A stretch of DNA of 64,000 bases, from the NCBI RefSeq assembly GCF_020497125.1, contig NC_059073.1, forward strand, positions 18,063,225 to 18,127,224, in the 5' to 3' direction. Numbering within the stretch: position 1 is the first letter of the stretch; every line of letters begins with the position of its first letter. Shown here in pieces: positions 33,324-43,945 of the stretch. The notes beneath the pieces were generated by a model that was not told where the DNA came from, did no database searches, and worked only from the letters and a program-made list of their open reading frames with translations. The position numbers and the translations under genes are program-made. The stretch is from Mauremys mutica. Taxonomy: Eukaryota; Chordata; Testudines; Geoemydidae.

Positions 33324-33558
33324 TTCAGAGGGGTAGCCGGGCTAGTCTGTTTCAGCAAAAATGATGAGGAGTCTCATGGCACCTTAAAGACTAACAAATT
33401 TATTAGAGCATAAGCTTTCATGGGCTATGACCCACTTCTTCAGATGTATGGAGTGAAAGTTACCGTGGGCAGGCATAAATATACAACACGAGAAAAGATG
33501 GGAGTTGCCTTGCCAAATGAGGGCTCAATGACTCAATCAGGGTGGATGTGTCCCATTC
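33324..33558 (-). mobile_element. Penelope-like/hammerhead-motif repeat, second subfamily
   Basis: The minus-strand tail is 'agactagcccggctacccct', and the body has 'aaatttgttagtctttaagg' as in other vertebrate copies. It extends upstream of the motif to about 33558. Just beyond it, 33582-33595 carries an inverted fragment of its own tail. Confidence 0.6.
33408..33446 (-). ncRNA. Hammerhead-like motif with intact core bases
   Basis: The minus strand reads CTGAAGA, an extra A, stem II gtggg-tcatag-cccat, GAAA and a short gc-ttat-gc stem. The core letters fit CUGANGA...GAAA despite stem II differing from the 22621 copy, with compensating stem sequence. The same cautions apply. Confidence 0.5.
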
Positions 33559-33799
33559 CCATTTTTAGAGCAAGTGAGCATCTACCCTCTGAAAAATCAA
33601 GCCCCTAGAAGATGTTCTGAAATGTGCATCCAAAAATGGAGGCACCCCAAATCACTAGTCACTTTTGAACATTTAGGCCAGGGCTTTTGTAACTCTACTG
33701 TGATGCCCACAGCAACTGAGTCAATAGTGTAACCCACACACCTCCTAGGGGTGGTGCTCTGTCCCAACTAGTGACACCAAGACCACTTAGAGAGATTAA

Positions 33800-33902
33800 T
33801 GAGTCTGCTCTACAGCCTTAGCTAAGAGCCATGTGGCTTTTAGCTCATGCAGTAGAGGCTCTTGCATTTAGCTCCAGAGGTCCCAGATTTGCTCCCGCCC
33901 GC
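33800..33902 (+). mobile_element. tRNA-like unit (SINE-like), plus strand
   Basis: A-box-like TAGCTCATGCAGTAGAGG at 33841-33858 and B-box-like GGTCCCAGATTTGCTCCC at 33879-33896, 20 bp apart: polymerase III promoter layout. Related units lie at 34630-34745 (minus) and 40525-40612 (plus). Confidence 0.5.
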
Positions 33903-33910
33903 AGTGTTAC

Positions 33911-34533
33911 CAGGGCCGGCTCTGGCTTTTTTGCCGCCCCAAGCAAAAAAAAAAAAGCGGGGGGGGGGGCGCCGGAGCGGCAAAGCAGGGGGAAAAAAAA
34001 CCCACCTGCAGCGCGGCAAAGCCGGGGGGGGGGGGAACAAAACAAAAACACGGCGCGGCCATAGTGGCAAAGCGGGGTGGGGGGAGGGGACAATGGCGTG
34101 GCTGGCAAAGCGGGAAAAAACAAAACAAAAAACCCCTACGGGGCGGCCGGAGCCAGGGTGCAGGGGGACTCCCTGTGCTGCAGAGTGAGCGCCTGGGCTA
34201 GTGGGGGGGCAGGGGAGGGAGCGGGGGGGAGAGACAGAAGGGGGGCGGCCAGCGCTTCAGCGGGGAGCTCACCCCGCGGCCCCGATCGCCGCGCCGCCTG
34301 CGGGAGAGCTCCGCGCTGCTCCAGTCGGCAGGGAGGGAAGGACGCTGGCTGCCCTGCCGAGTTTGCTGCAGGGCGCTCCCCTCCTCCGCCCCCTCCAGGG
34401 CGGCCAGAGCAGCAAACAAACAAACAAACAAACAAAAAGCGACCGTGCCGCCCTAGGTTTGGGCAGATGCCGCCCCCTAGAATCTGCCGCCCCAAGCACC
34501 AGCTTGCTCAGCTGGTGCCTGGAGCCGGCCCTG
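33911..34533. mobile_element. hAT-type non-autonomous element (623 bp), strongly GC-rich
   Basis: Inverted ends CAGGGCCGGCTC and gagccggccctg, with an exact 8-bp TSD AGTGTTAC (33903-33910 and 34534-34541). Both subterminal parts carry 'gccgccccaagc'. The interior has poly-G, poly-A and CpG-dense blocks (34250-34330). Frames of up to 209 codons here are compositional. Confidence 0.93.
34411..34437 (+). repeat. (CAAA)n microsatellite within hAT
   Basis: About six CAAA units. Confidence 0.85.
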
Positions 34534-34629
34534 AGTGTTACAAAAGCACTCCCTCTCACCCACTCCCCAACACACACCGTACCTTTTTCTTTGCTTTTAA
34601 TTCTTTCCTGTTCACCAGAAAATTTCAGT

Positions 34630-34745
34630 TAATCAAACAAAAGAAGTCCCTAGTGAGATGGCTGCCATGGTGGCCAACAGTAGGGATTGAACCTGGGCTG
34701 TGGTAAAAAAATAAACTTTTACAGTTTGAGCTAAAAAGCCAAGCT
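34630..34745 (-). mobile_element. tRNA-like unit (SINE-like), minus strand
   Basis: On the minus strand: an A-box-like TAGCTCAAACTGTAAAAG, then B-box GGTTCAATCCC (34683-34693 complement), then 'ctactgttggccaccatggc'. Inverted relative to 33800-33902. Confidence 0.5.
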
Positions 34746-35826
34746 CTGTGCTAGGGAGCTGCAACAAATTCATAGTCTCTGTGGACCAGGCACAGAGGAG
34801 GACACATAACAGACATTGATCAATGGGCTACGTATTTCCCCTAGACAGAGGAAGCTTATCCAGAGCATTGAGGCCTACAACAGCTTGAATCCTGGATGGC
34901 CCTCCACCTACATGATGGGTTACACTAGCCCCTTGCACTGTGAGTATCCTTTCCTACCTAAGTCAAGTGTTCTCTTTCCCATTTAACACAGCCTTCTGGA
35001 AAACAATCTTCAGTTTACAAAGTTCTCACTTATCGTAAAGGAAGAAACAGTTGATAGAACATTTGACTTTTTGCATGTTGGTGTGCACAAGGCCAATCTC
35101 TTTGTGACATCCTTTCAAACAACCAGAACAGCAGGATATAGACACTATGCTACCCCAGAGACAATGAAGCTCTGCAGAGAGAGATTAATCATTTTACAAC
35201 TCGATGCTGTGCTAGAAATTTGAATCATGAACAAGCTGCAAATATGCATGACTCACACTTTTCATTTCCCCAGGAAGAAATGTTATTTTCAAATTAATGT
35301 CACTTTGTCAGTTAAAAAGTTTTTTCAACACCCTCTTCTTATCTCCACTGTCTGCAGCACTGCTAAAATTATAGCAATGGAGTCTGAAAACAGCAGATTT
35401 CTGTCTCCTGCCAACTCCTGCCTACAAGGACTTTAGAATATTGCAAATAAGTCCAGTGCTTCCAATTGTATGTGTCCTTGCTGGGTTGGAAGGTAATGTC
35501 TTTTTTTTTTAATCTGCAAGGGTTTTTTTTATTTCAGTTATACATTCATTACTTTAAGATTGCATATTTTGTCTTGTGCCTAAATATATGAGACCTTGAT
35601 AAATCTGAAAAGAGTTTTAAATATTTATATCCAGGAGTTTTAAGGTAACTCACAGATTATTCCAGATATAGCAATGAGAGCCAGCCTCTGCTCTTGCAAA
35701 CACTTGTGCATGTGTGATGTTACTCTTCTTGTTGTAATATTGAAGTTATTAGGATTACTCACATGAGGAAATTTACATAGAGACAGAAGCCCTCCACACC
35801 CTGCCCTGACCACACACTAGAATAAA
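34746..35826. other. Unassigned non-coding sequence
   Basis: No recognisable gene or repeat. T-runs lie near 35500-35530. Confidence 0.4.
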
Positions 35827-36010
35827 TAAAGATATCCTATCTCAACTGGAAGGGACCTTGAAAGGTCACCAAGTCCATCTCCCTGCCTTCACTAACAGGA
35901 CCAAGTACTGATTTTGCCCCAGATCCCTGGGTGGTCCCCTCAAGGATTGAACTCACAACCCTGGGTTTAGCAGACTAATGCTCAAACCACTGAGCTATCC
36001 ACCAGATATT
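35827..36010 (-). mobile_element. Turtle tRNA-derived SINE (Cry/tortoise pol III type)
   Basis: On the minus strand: A box within 'ggatagctcagtggtttgag', B box GTTCAATCC (35944-35952 complement), then 'ccagggatctggggcaaaat', and a CR1-like tail 'aggtcccttccagttg'. The tail matches the CR1 3' end at 48290-48340, as expected for a SINE using CR1 machinery. Confidence 0.9.
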
Positions 36011-36054
36011 GCTCCTCATCCCTCCCCCACATTCACTACTATTGAGAAGAAGGC

Positions 36055-36310
36055 TGTAGGTAAGGCACTGGACTGGGACCCAGGAGAGCTGGGGTGAATT
36101 CCTGGTGCTATCACAGGCTTGTTATGCGACACTGCGCAAAACACTTCCTCTTTATGTGTCTCAGTTCCCCCTCTGTAAAATGGGGATACTACTTGCTTTC
36201 TCCCACCATTTGTCTATTTAGACTGTTAGTTCTTTGAGGCACACAGAGTCTCTTGACAAATACATCACTTAACACAAGGGGGTCCTGGGTGATGTTGTAA
36301 TACAATAGTA
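36055..36310 (+). mobile_element. MIR-like SINE followed by L2/MIR-type tail
   Basis: 'aggcactggactgggaccca', 'tctcagttccccctctgtaa' and 'aatggggatactacttgctt', then 'ctgttagttctttgaggcac' and 'gggggtcctgggtgatgttg'. Confidence 0.7.
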
Positions 36311-36648
36311 ATAGTGATATTACTATGTCAGGGAACAATGCAGCCCTATTTTTAAAGGGACTAAACATGTAAAAAAAAATGAAAACAACCTTTCAAAAGG
36401 TCTGGTGGGGGTGGGGAAGCCTTTCAAAGTGGTAAAAGGAGCATCGATGATTTAAGTTCAGTTTATATACGCAGTCCAAAGGAACATTTTGTTCTAGATT
36501 TGGAGCATTTTAACGTTAACTGACACTTCTATCTGGAGGCTTGTATTGATGTGCCCTAGTAAATGACTGTAATCTGCTCCCACAATGAGAGTTGAGATGT
36601 GAAGTTCATCTGCAGACTTGCTTTCCAGAACAACTGGTTTGCCTCTAA

Positions 36649-36950
36649 GGCCTGGTCTACACTGTGGGGGCGGGGGGGAAATCGATCTAAGATACGCAAC
36701 TTCAGCTACGAGAATAGCGTAGCTGAAGTTGACGTATCTTAGATCGACTTACCTCCCGTCCTCATGGCGTGGGATCGACGGCCATGGCTCCCCCGTCGAC
36801 TCTGCTTCCGCCTCTCGCCCTGGTGGAGTTCCAGAGTCGACGGCAGAGCGTTCGGGGATCGATTTATCGCATCTAGACGAGACGCGATAAATTGATCCCC
36901 GATAGATCGATCGCTACCCGCCGATCCGGCGGGTAGTCTGGACGTACCCT
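36649..36950. mobile_element. CpG-rich hairpin element (Harbinger-like?), copy 2
   Basis: TAA on each side (36646-36648 and 36951-36953), with ends ggcctggtctacact and gtctggacgtaccct. Three hairpins follow in order: arms 36680-36709/36718-36747, 36852-36876/36878-36901, and 36913-36936 (gctacccgccg-atc-cggcgggtag). Homologous to 25179-25497. The 72-codon minus frame over it is not a gene. Confidence 0.75.
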
Positions 36951-36953
36951 TAA

Positions 36954-37904
36954 GCAATCTTTTCCAGGAAACAGAAGTTATATGGCTCTTTAGTGCTCAG
37001 TCAGGACTTAACCTTAGTATTTCACTGTCTGAAATGCAGGCATATTTTCCTTGGGAAAGTTCTAGTTCAGAACCATGACTCTTTTCCTAAGGCAGAAGAT
37101 ACTTTCTGGTAGAAGTTAACCAATGTTTGCCCAGTGCCTAATGATTCTCCCTTACTTGTGGAAAGAGGAGAGAGAGAATTTGTAAGTTGCTTTCTTTGAT
37201 CTTGCTGAAGTGCCTTCGTTTTATTCCCCATGCTGTTGCTGTTGCTAAAAGTTAATCCACAGCATATTTTTCACCCTCCAGACAAAAATGTAGCTTGTTA
37301 AGAAAAAAGAAGTCAGGATGAGAAGGGGAGTGGGGGTGGGGGGAACACCAATCCAGAGCTTGTGTGACTGAATATTGGAACAGTGAAGGAACCTTTGCAT
37401 TGAAAGTAACGCAAGTCAATTTAGCTTTTGACTTCTATCACACAAAGGTGAAAAAAACCTCTCTCCCCATTTTGAAGTCTGAATTGGTTAACTTCCCAAC
37501 TCTCCCAGTTAACATACATGATTAAAATCTTCAATAACTCCCATTGATGTCTACAGAAGCTAGGTGCCTAAATACCAGAGGCTCCTAATTATGAGGCTCC
37601 TACATACCCAAGTCTCTTTATAAAATTGCATCCAATACCTCTCATTTCTCAACCTTTAAAACAACCTGCTGAACAACAGCCATTGCATGAAGCATTCCAG
37701 TTACAAAGACCACATGCTATTTAGTTTACCTGACAATATAGTTTTGCTCAGTATGACATCACATTGTGTCCTTATATCATAAAGATCTTTGATATAGGGA
37801 TTCTTATCTTTGTTTTCCATGTTCTACTGAAATAAATGTGTGCACCTATAATGGTAGAGACTAATCAATAATCTACAAGGAAACAAAAACCCAACTAGTA
37901 CTGT
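36954..37904. other. Unassigned non-coding sequence
   Basis: No recognisable gene or repeat. Confidence 0.4.
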
Positions 37905-38045
37905 ATTATCAAAATCCTTAGCACTTATATAGAGCTTTTCACTTGTAGACCTCACAGCAGTTTACAAAGAAGGTTAAATTATCAATGTCCCCATGTAACA
38001 GGTGGGGACACTGGGGCACATAGTCACAGATGCCAGAGTTTTCAA
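37905..38045 (-). mobile_element. MIR/CORE-SINE-like fragment
   Basis: Complementary MIR 3' and core words: 'tatatagagcttttcacttg', 'atgtccccatgtaacaggtg' and 'gggacactggggcacatagt'. Confidence 0.55.
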
Positions 38046-38766
38046 AAGATTACATGGGAGCAGTGAATTGTAACATGCTCCATATGGGGCTCAGTGAAGG
38101 CTTGAAGGTCAGGGTATTTTCAGAGCACTTCTTATTTGTATCTAAGTAGCCCCAATGAGCACTCTGGGGCTGAACTCACCAAGACTGTGGGGATGGTTCA
38201 TGGTTAAGGGCTTGGGTGCTCAGCTGGGATTTATTAAGGCACCCAATAGTGCTCCATGCATTCAGGCAGGTGCTTCTGAATTAGTCATCCCAGGAACACA
38301 ATGATACAAACCAGCCAATGGTATTGCCGGCTATTCTGCTGTCTCCCAGAGGAGACGGGGAGATTTGGAAAGAACTTCTTAACTCCAGAAAAGTTAAAAA
38401 AAAAAAAAAATTGTCTGGCTGAACCTTGGTTTATAATCACTTGTGTAACATCTGTGCTTGTGTTGCCTTCTGGCATCTGTATTTGGATCACTCCCAGAGG
38501 GAGCGCTGAGCTCAGTGGAGTCCTTAAGATGTTTCTCTAATAACTTGCCAAAAATTCTGATCTCATCAAAAAGCATTTGTAGAAGGTTCACCCTGGGACT
38601 CAAATTGTGTCCAGGACCTTCAGCCAGAAGTTTCTGTGAGCTAGAAAAGCTCTGCAGAATTAAGAACTTAAAGAGAGTCTAATCATGGGCAGAAAAATAA
38701 AGATAAGCCAGACTAAAAGAGACTGATTATATTCATTTTAGAGCCTTAGTTTTTTCTTGTTAGGGT
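38046..38766. other. Unassigned non-coding sequence
   Basis: A-run at 38396-38410; otherwise plain. Confidence 0.4.
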
Positions 38767-38875
38767 AAATCATAGAATCAAAGGACTGGAAGGGACCTCG
38801 AGAGGTCATCTAGTCCAGTCCCCTGCCCTCGTGGCAGGATTAAGTATTATCTAGTATTAGGCCTTTTCTCCAGCT
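38767..38875 (-). mobile_element. CR1 LINE 3' end fragment
   Basis: 'catagaatcaaaggactgga', 'agggacctcgagaggtcatc' and 'tagtccagtcccctgccctc' are the complement of the CR1 3' terminal region, truncated after about 105 bp. Confidence 0.9.
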
Positions 38876-39050
38876 AAAGCAGTTCTGACAGTAACTACGC
38901 AAGCCTGAGCACAGGGTCTCTTCAACTTTTGCATGCGGTTACCATCTCTTAAGAGAAAATGTGTTTACGGACACTACCCTTCCCATTTATAATCATGCTG
39001 GCCATCTCTCCATTCATTTGGGCAACTGAGTGAATGACACATAGTTTGAT

Positions 39051-39530
39051 CAAGGGGCCGAACTGAAAAATGCCACTCCAAAATTCAGTTTGATTTGAGC
39101 TGAAACTAATTTTTAATTTTTTTCCATTTAATCAAAAAACTAAAAAAAAAAAGTTTCAGATTAAACATTTCAGGTTGACTTGAAGTTTATTTGGTTTTTC
39201 AATTCAGTTAGAGTCAACTGAAATGTGTGTGAATTCTAAAAAAAAATTGTTGATTTATTTTGGCTGCCTTGGGTTGTTTTTCACCCTATATATATTTTTT
39301 TTTAAAATTGGCCAAATTTGAAAATGAAATGCAGTTTCAAAATGTAAAGTCAAAAGAAAGTATTTCAAAATGGTCAAAACATTTAGTCTTTTAAAGTTTT
39401 TTAAAGTTTTTTTTTTTTTTAGTCAAAACTTTTTGTGGAATTCAGTTTGAATTTGTGAATAGTTTCAGAGCCCCCAAAATACATTTCTTTGGTGAAAAAT
39501 CTATTTGCTGGAAAAAAAAATCACCCAACT
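39051..39530. repeat. A+T-rich diverged repeat, 'aaacattt/gaaatgtt' family
   Basis: Rich in 'aaattcagtttgatttgagc'-like and 'tttcaaaatggtcaaaacat'-like words, with many homopolymer runs. Shares words with 43255-43945 and 58150-58400. Starts after 'aactgaaaaatgcc'. No TSD found. Confidence 0.4.
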
Positions 39531-39740
39531 CTACTGATAATATTCATGTGGCATTGACAGCAGTTACTGTGCAATTGCACTTTCTCCCATGATGTCTCTA
39601 ATGCATGGGGAGCTGTTATGTTCACAGCACACACAGAGATGTTAGCTAGAAATAACTACTTTAGCTGATTGGAACGTAACGCTGGTTTAATTCTTAGAGC
39701 TCGGAGCAGCTGCTTATCTGGTGTGAAGGCTATTTGCATT

Positions 39741-40058
39741 TAAGAGTGTGGGGGGAGTAGTCGGACTTTGCAAGGCAGGGAGCTGACACAGTGTCAGCTC
39801 CAAAAATCCACTCTTTCTCTCCCCCACACTCCCTGTCACACTCCACCCCACCCCCCTCTTTTGAAAAGCACGTTGCAGCCACTTGAACGCTGGGACAGCT
39901 GCCCATAATGCACCACTCCCAACACCGCTGCAAATGCGGCCACACTGCAGCGCTGGTAGTTGTCAGTGTGGCCACACTCCAGCACTTTCCCTACACAGCT
40001 GTACGAAGACAGCTTTAACTCCCAGCGCTGCACACCTGCAAGTGTAGCCAAACTCTTA
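39741..40058. mobile_element. DNA-transposon-like element
   Basis: Left tip taagagtgtgg and right tip ccaaactctta match as inverted repeats (10 of 11). Interior blocks 'agtgtggccacactccagca' and 'gcggccacactgcagcgctg' face each other. The end 'gcaagtgtagcca' is characteristic of a common turtle repeat. No clear TSD. Confidence 0.5.
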
Positions 40059-40524
40059 GAATTCAGAACGATAACACACAAAAACAGAGAGAGACAAAGC
40101 AGACTGCTCCCTAAGGCAGAGCAGCACAGCTCACACCATCTTACCCTAGGTAGGCTGGCTGCAGACTGACTCCAACAAGGCCCAGCCCGCATACTTCCCC
40201 ACAGAACCTTCCTAGTCCGCAGGCAAGACCAGGAAAAAATCCTGAAATATAAAGTGACAGGCTACAATTTTAATAGAGTTTTCAGATATACCACAGGAGT
40301 TGCCTGTAAAAATTCACAGAACCTCTTAATTATCCTCTTCCAAATATCTACGTAAAAAAACCCAAAATAAACAAAACTAAAAAACCACCCCTTCCCCCCA
40401 AATAACCCACACCTCTGTCTTGTGTACTCACCCATGGTTTACGTGGGCATCATCACAGCTGTCCCTCTGTGCCCAATCTACAGAGGATATGAGTCTGTTA
40501 CAGCTTCAGACAGAAAGCCTCGTG
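40059..40524. other. Unassigned non-coding sequence
   Basis: No recognisable gene or repeat. Confidence 0.4.
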
Positions 40525-40612
40525 TCTTTCGTTCAAACTGTAACATCTCATGCTTTTAGTTCTGGAGATATTTGGTTCAGTCCCAGTATGTTGGCTAAGA
40601 TGGCAGCCATCG
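40525..40612 (+). mobile_element. tRNA-like unit (SINE-like), plus strand
   Basis: 'cgttcaaactgtaacatctc' aligns with the A-box part of the 34630 unit, then B-box GGTTCAGTCCC (40574-40584) and 'ttggctaagatggcagccat', again as in that unit. Confidence 0.5.
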
Positions 40613-40868
40613 TATTGACAAAACATTCGACAATGGGAAGGCAGCTAGTGTGACAGGTGCTTATTACACTAAGTATATTATCTGACTGACTGAGAGCTGA
40701 TGAAAACTGGTCAGAGTACATTTCATGAAAAGCTGCAAGAAAGTTGTTTTCTAAACACTTTTCATGAACAATTTCAATACTTTCCAATTTTTTGACAAAA
40801 ATAAAAACATTTTTTTTCAGTTCTTCCTCCCCTTTCTCTCTTCTTTTTATTCTCTTTTCCCCTTCCCC

Positions 40869-41047
40869 AGGGTGTGCCTACACTTTGAGCTGGGATGGGA
40901 GACATACTTGTGCTAGCTGCCCTTGAGCAAGTGGCCGGAGAGGTTAGCTGCCTCGAATAGGTGCACTACCCAGAGGAGCTCTAGTGTGTGCATATAACCT
41001 TGAGCTGGGCATCGCCTCTCCCAGCTCGAAATGTAGAAATACCTCCC
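40869..41047. mobile_element. TIR (MITE-like) element, about 180 bp
   Basis: Ends gggtgtgcctacactttgag and ctcgaaatgtagaaatacc are inverted repeats continuing into 'ctggga/tcccag'. Same end type as 16767-17018. Confidence 0.7.
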
Positions 41048-41285
41048 CCCCTACACACACTTTTTCCAGTGACAAAATGAAAGGAGGAAAGAAGGGGAGG
41101 GGGGCGGGAAGAGGATGGAAGAAAGGGAGAGAAGGGAAAGGAAACAACCTGAAAAAAATCTTTAAGAATCAGAAAATGGTGGGGGGGGGAGAACATATGT
41201 ATCAAAAATATGAATAAATAATGTTGACTAGCTCTAGTCTCACTGCTTCCGTGGGCTCCCAAAGAACAATTTGTTGAGTCCCATC
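41048..41285. repeat. Purine-rich low-complexity tract
   Basis: 'ggaggaaagaaggggagggg' and similar, up to about 41190, right after the TIR element. Confidence 0.6.
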
Positions 41286-41405
41286 TCCTTAACTGCAAGC
41301 TCCCTGGGGTGAGAACCATTGTTTTACTATGTGTGTGTACAGCGCCTCGCATAATGGAGCCATAATCTGTGACTAGCGTTTCTGGACTCTACCATCATAA
41401 TACTT
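41286..41405 (+). mobile_element. L2/MIR-type 3' tail fragment
   Basis: 'aactgcaagctccctggggt' and 'gtacagcgcctcgcataatg', then 'gagccataatctgtgact': the best-kept copy of this tail in the window. Confidence 0.55.
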
Positions 41406-43056
41406 GCACAGAGATGTAATATTAGGAAAGCATTCCATGGATTTTGAAGTTCTTTAATGGAATTTAGCAGCTAAAAATAGGAGGAGCCGGTACTGTGTGA
41501 CATGACAGCTGTTTGCGGACCACCTGCTAGTGCTCCATGGACTGCAGCTTGAGAACATCAGCCGTGACTGTTTTAACCACAGACAAAATGATTCAAAACA
41601 TATGGGTATTGTATACAATTTCCCCCTCTCTTATGGATTAATTAATCTTTACTTGCCCCACTGTCTGGAAATGCATTTGGGCTTATCAGAAAGCAGCCAA
41701 TTCAATGCTGTGGCCACGCGGCAAAAAAATTAGAAAGAAAAGCAAATCAGCAATTAACAGAAGGTGCAGGATTTTCTTTTTTTGATTTTTGTTCCTTAGG
41801 ACCAGGGGATGAGAAATCAAAGGGAAAAAAGAAATATAGAGGATGAAAATGACCTCCTGAATGAACCGGTTCTCTTTTTGTTAGTCTTTAAACAAGAAAG
41901 AGAGGCCCTGGGAGAGATAGCAGATAAGCCCTCTGAACACCTGGCCCTGGCTTTTTTTGAGAATTGTCATCGGATCAAGGGGAGGCTTGCCTAACTAGCT
42001 GCACTTTCAGATTCTTAGAGCAGTCTGAAGAATTATACCTCCATTTGGGAATGGGCTGGCAGAGCTGGAGCCATTACTGTGGCCAAGACTGGCACTGTAA
42101 AAACCTCTGATAAGAGCCCACACAATGGACTTGACCACCATGGCTGGGCACCTGGTGCACTCACTGATCGCTGTAACATGCTGTCTGTGATGAGGGCTGT
42201 GGAGAATGCTCAGTGTTCCCATATGGATCCTGCCTCTGCTGGAGATGCCTGAGGCTGGGCAATCAAATCTTCTTCCCTTGCACTAACTGGTTTATATATA
42301 ACCCTTCTGCCCGTCTGAGTTGGCAGCAACAAGGGTCAGGTTCAGTATCTAGGGGTTCCGTTTCCATAACACAATGCAAAACCGGCTTGAGCCCCCACCC
42401 AGTGACCTGGGACAATTACATACCGCCCCCTGGGTGCCTCTAGTTCCTAAGAACAGCCAGCCCTAGAGGGATCTCAGACTAGGATTCAGAGCTTTGTTAC
42501 GAAAGAAAAAAAAAGGCAAAACTCGAAAAGGGTGTGTTTGGACCATAACTCATGATATGTGTTCTGCATTTGGAGCAGTGTGGAAAACTCTTCTATTTAC
42601 AAGTCTCAAGTAATAGGACACATCAGATAGTAAACTGATACAAGAGGTAATAGAATTCAAAAGTGAACCAAACCAACAATAAACACACCTAACACTGTAT
42701 AAGAAGATACAGAGATTCTTCGTTGGCTCTGCATACTATCATCGTTCAGTAAAAGCAGACACAGGGATATGTAATGAAAATGAGACTTTCAGTTCATACA
42801 TAGATATAAATACACAACTCAATGTACTCTACAAAAATCACAGGTGACTTGCCATGAAATTGACTCATTCCTTCCCACCAGCCTCTTCTCATTGGACAGA
42901 TGGCCAAATCTTGAAACTGCTGAGCACCTGCAGCACCTAATTGACTTCAGAGGGTCATGAAAGTGCTCAGCACCTTTTAGGATCTGGCCTTGAGGGAACT
43001 AGCCTGGCAAGCCTCAGCAATCTTAATGGGAGTTTCATAGTTTATACAAATTAGAG
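41406..43056. other. Unassigned non-coding sequence
   Basis: No recognisable gene or repeat. The open frames, 61-76 codons, lack any domain. Confidence 0.4.
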
Positions 43057-43250
43057 GTGGGAGAGATAGCTCAGAGGTTTGAGCATTAGCCTGTTAAACC
43101 CAGCGTTGTGAGTTCAATCCTTGAGGGGGCCACTTAGGAATCTAGGGCAAAATCAGTACTTGGTCCTGCTAGAGGAGGCTGGACTCAATGACCTTTCAGG
43201 GTCCCTTCCAGCTCTATGAGATTGGTATATCTCTATATATTCTATTATTA
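43057..43250 (+). mobile_element. Turtle tRNA-derived SINE (Cry/tortoise pol III type)
   Basis: A box TAGCTCAGAGG (43067-43077), B box GTTCAATCC (43112-43120), a tRNA-unrelated middle ('ggcaaaatcagtacttggtc'), and CR1-like tail 'tttcagggtcccttccagct', ending in an A+T simple tail. The tRNA part is close to a lysine tRNA in the pattern known for cryptodiran turtles. Confidence 0.93.
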
Positions 43251-43254
43251 GAGC

Positions 43255-43945
43255 TAGTTGAAAATTTTCCAATGGAGGATTTCTGTCAGAAAATGCTAAT
43301 TCATCAAGTTTCCAAAGGAACATATAGATTTCAACACAAGTTCATTTAGACAAAGGAAAATCAAAATGGAATGTTTTGAAATGACTTTTTGTTTCTAAAT
43401 TTTATCATGTTTATATGATAACAATTAAATACCAAACAATACCAATTCCCAGACTAATTAGAATACCAATTCCAAACTAGTGAACAAAGATGAGGGGGGG
43501 CAACAGTCACACCAATATTTTAATTTCATTTTATAATGTGAAAATAATTAAGCTTAATTTTCAAATATAAAATAAAACATAAAATATAAAAACAAAGTCA
43601 TACTCAAAAGTGTTTCAATTAATCCAAATGAATTTTTTTCAGAAATTTCATCTGGTGAGTAATTTTGACATTCACCTTTCATTCCTTTCTTGTTTTGTTT
43701 TTTGGGTGGGGTTTGGAAACACACAAAACACTGAAGATAAAAAAATCCATTTTGGTTCCATCTGACTGGAATAAAAAACAAATCAAATTAATTTAGGATC
43801 AATCAAAATTAAAGTTTTCATTTGGAATCATTTCATGGAAAAGTCAGAACATTTCAAATACTATGGTGCTTTGCAATTTTTGTGTAGTATTTGAAAAGCC
43901 ATTTTTCATCAAAATATTTTTTCAATAAAATAATTTTGAACACCC
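43255..43945. repeat. A+T-rich diverged repeat, longest copy
   Basis: Starts 'agagctagttgaaaattttc' and ends 'tttttcatcaaaatatt'. The ends face each other as imperfect inverted repeats (gaaaattttc / tttttcatc), which suggests a decayed DNA element. Shares 'aaatcaaaatggaatgtttt' with 58240-58290. Confidence 0.45.

Noticed and set aside
32900..33364. 154-codon plus-strand frame
   Set aside because: Runs from unassigned LTR-like sequence into the Penelope-like repeat at 33324, so it is a composite of repeat material.
33831..34706. Frames up to 209 codons on both strands
   Set aside because: Produced by the GC-rich hAT at 33911-34533 with its poly-G/poly-A tracts; no domain, and they span an insertion boundary.
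43057..43130. Possible genuine tRNA gene
   Set aside because: A and B boxes are present, but the sequence continues into a SINE body and CR1-like tail, and two other copies share this structure, so it is a SINE.
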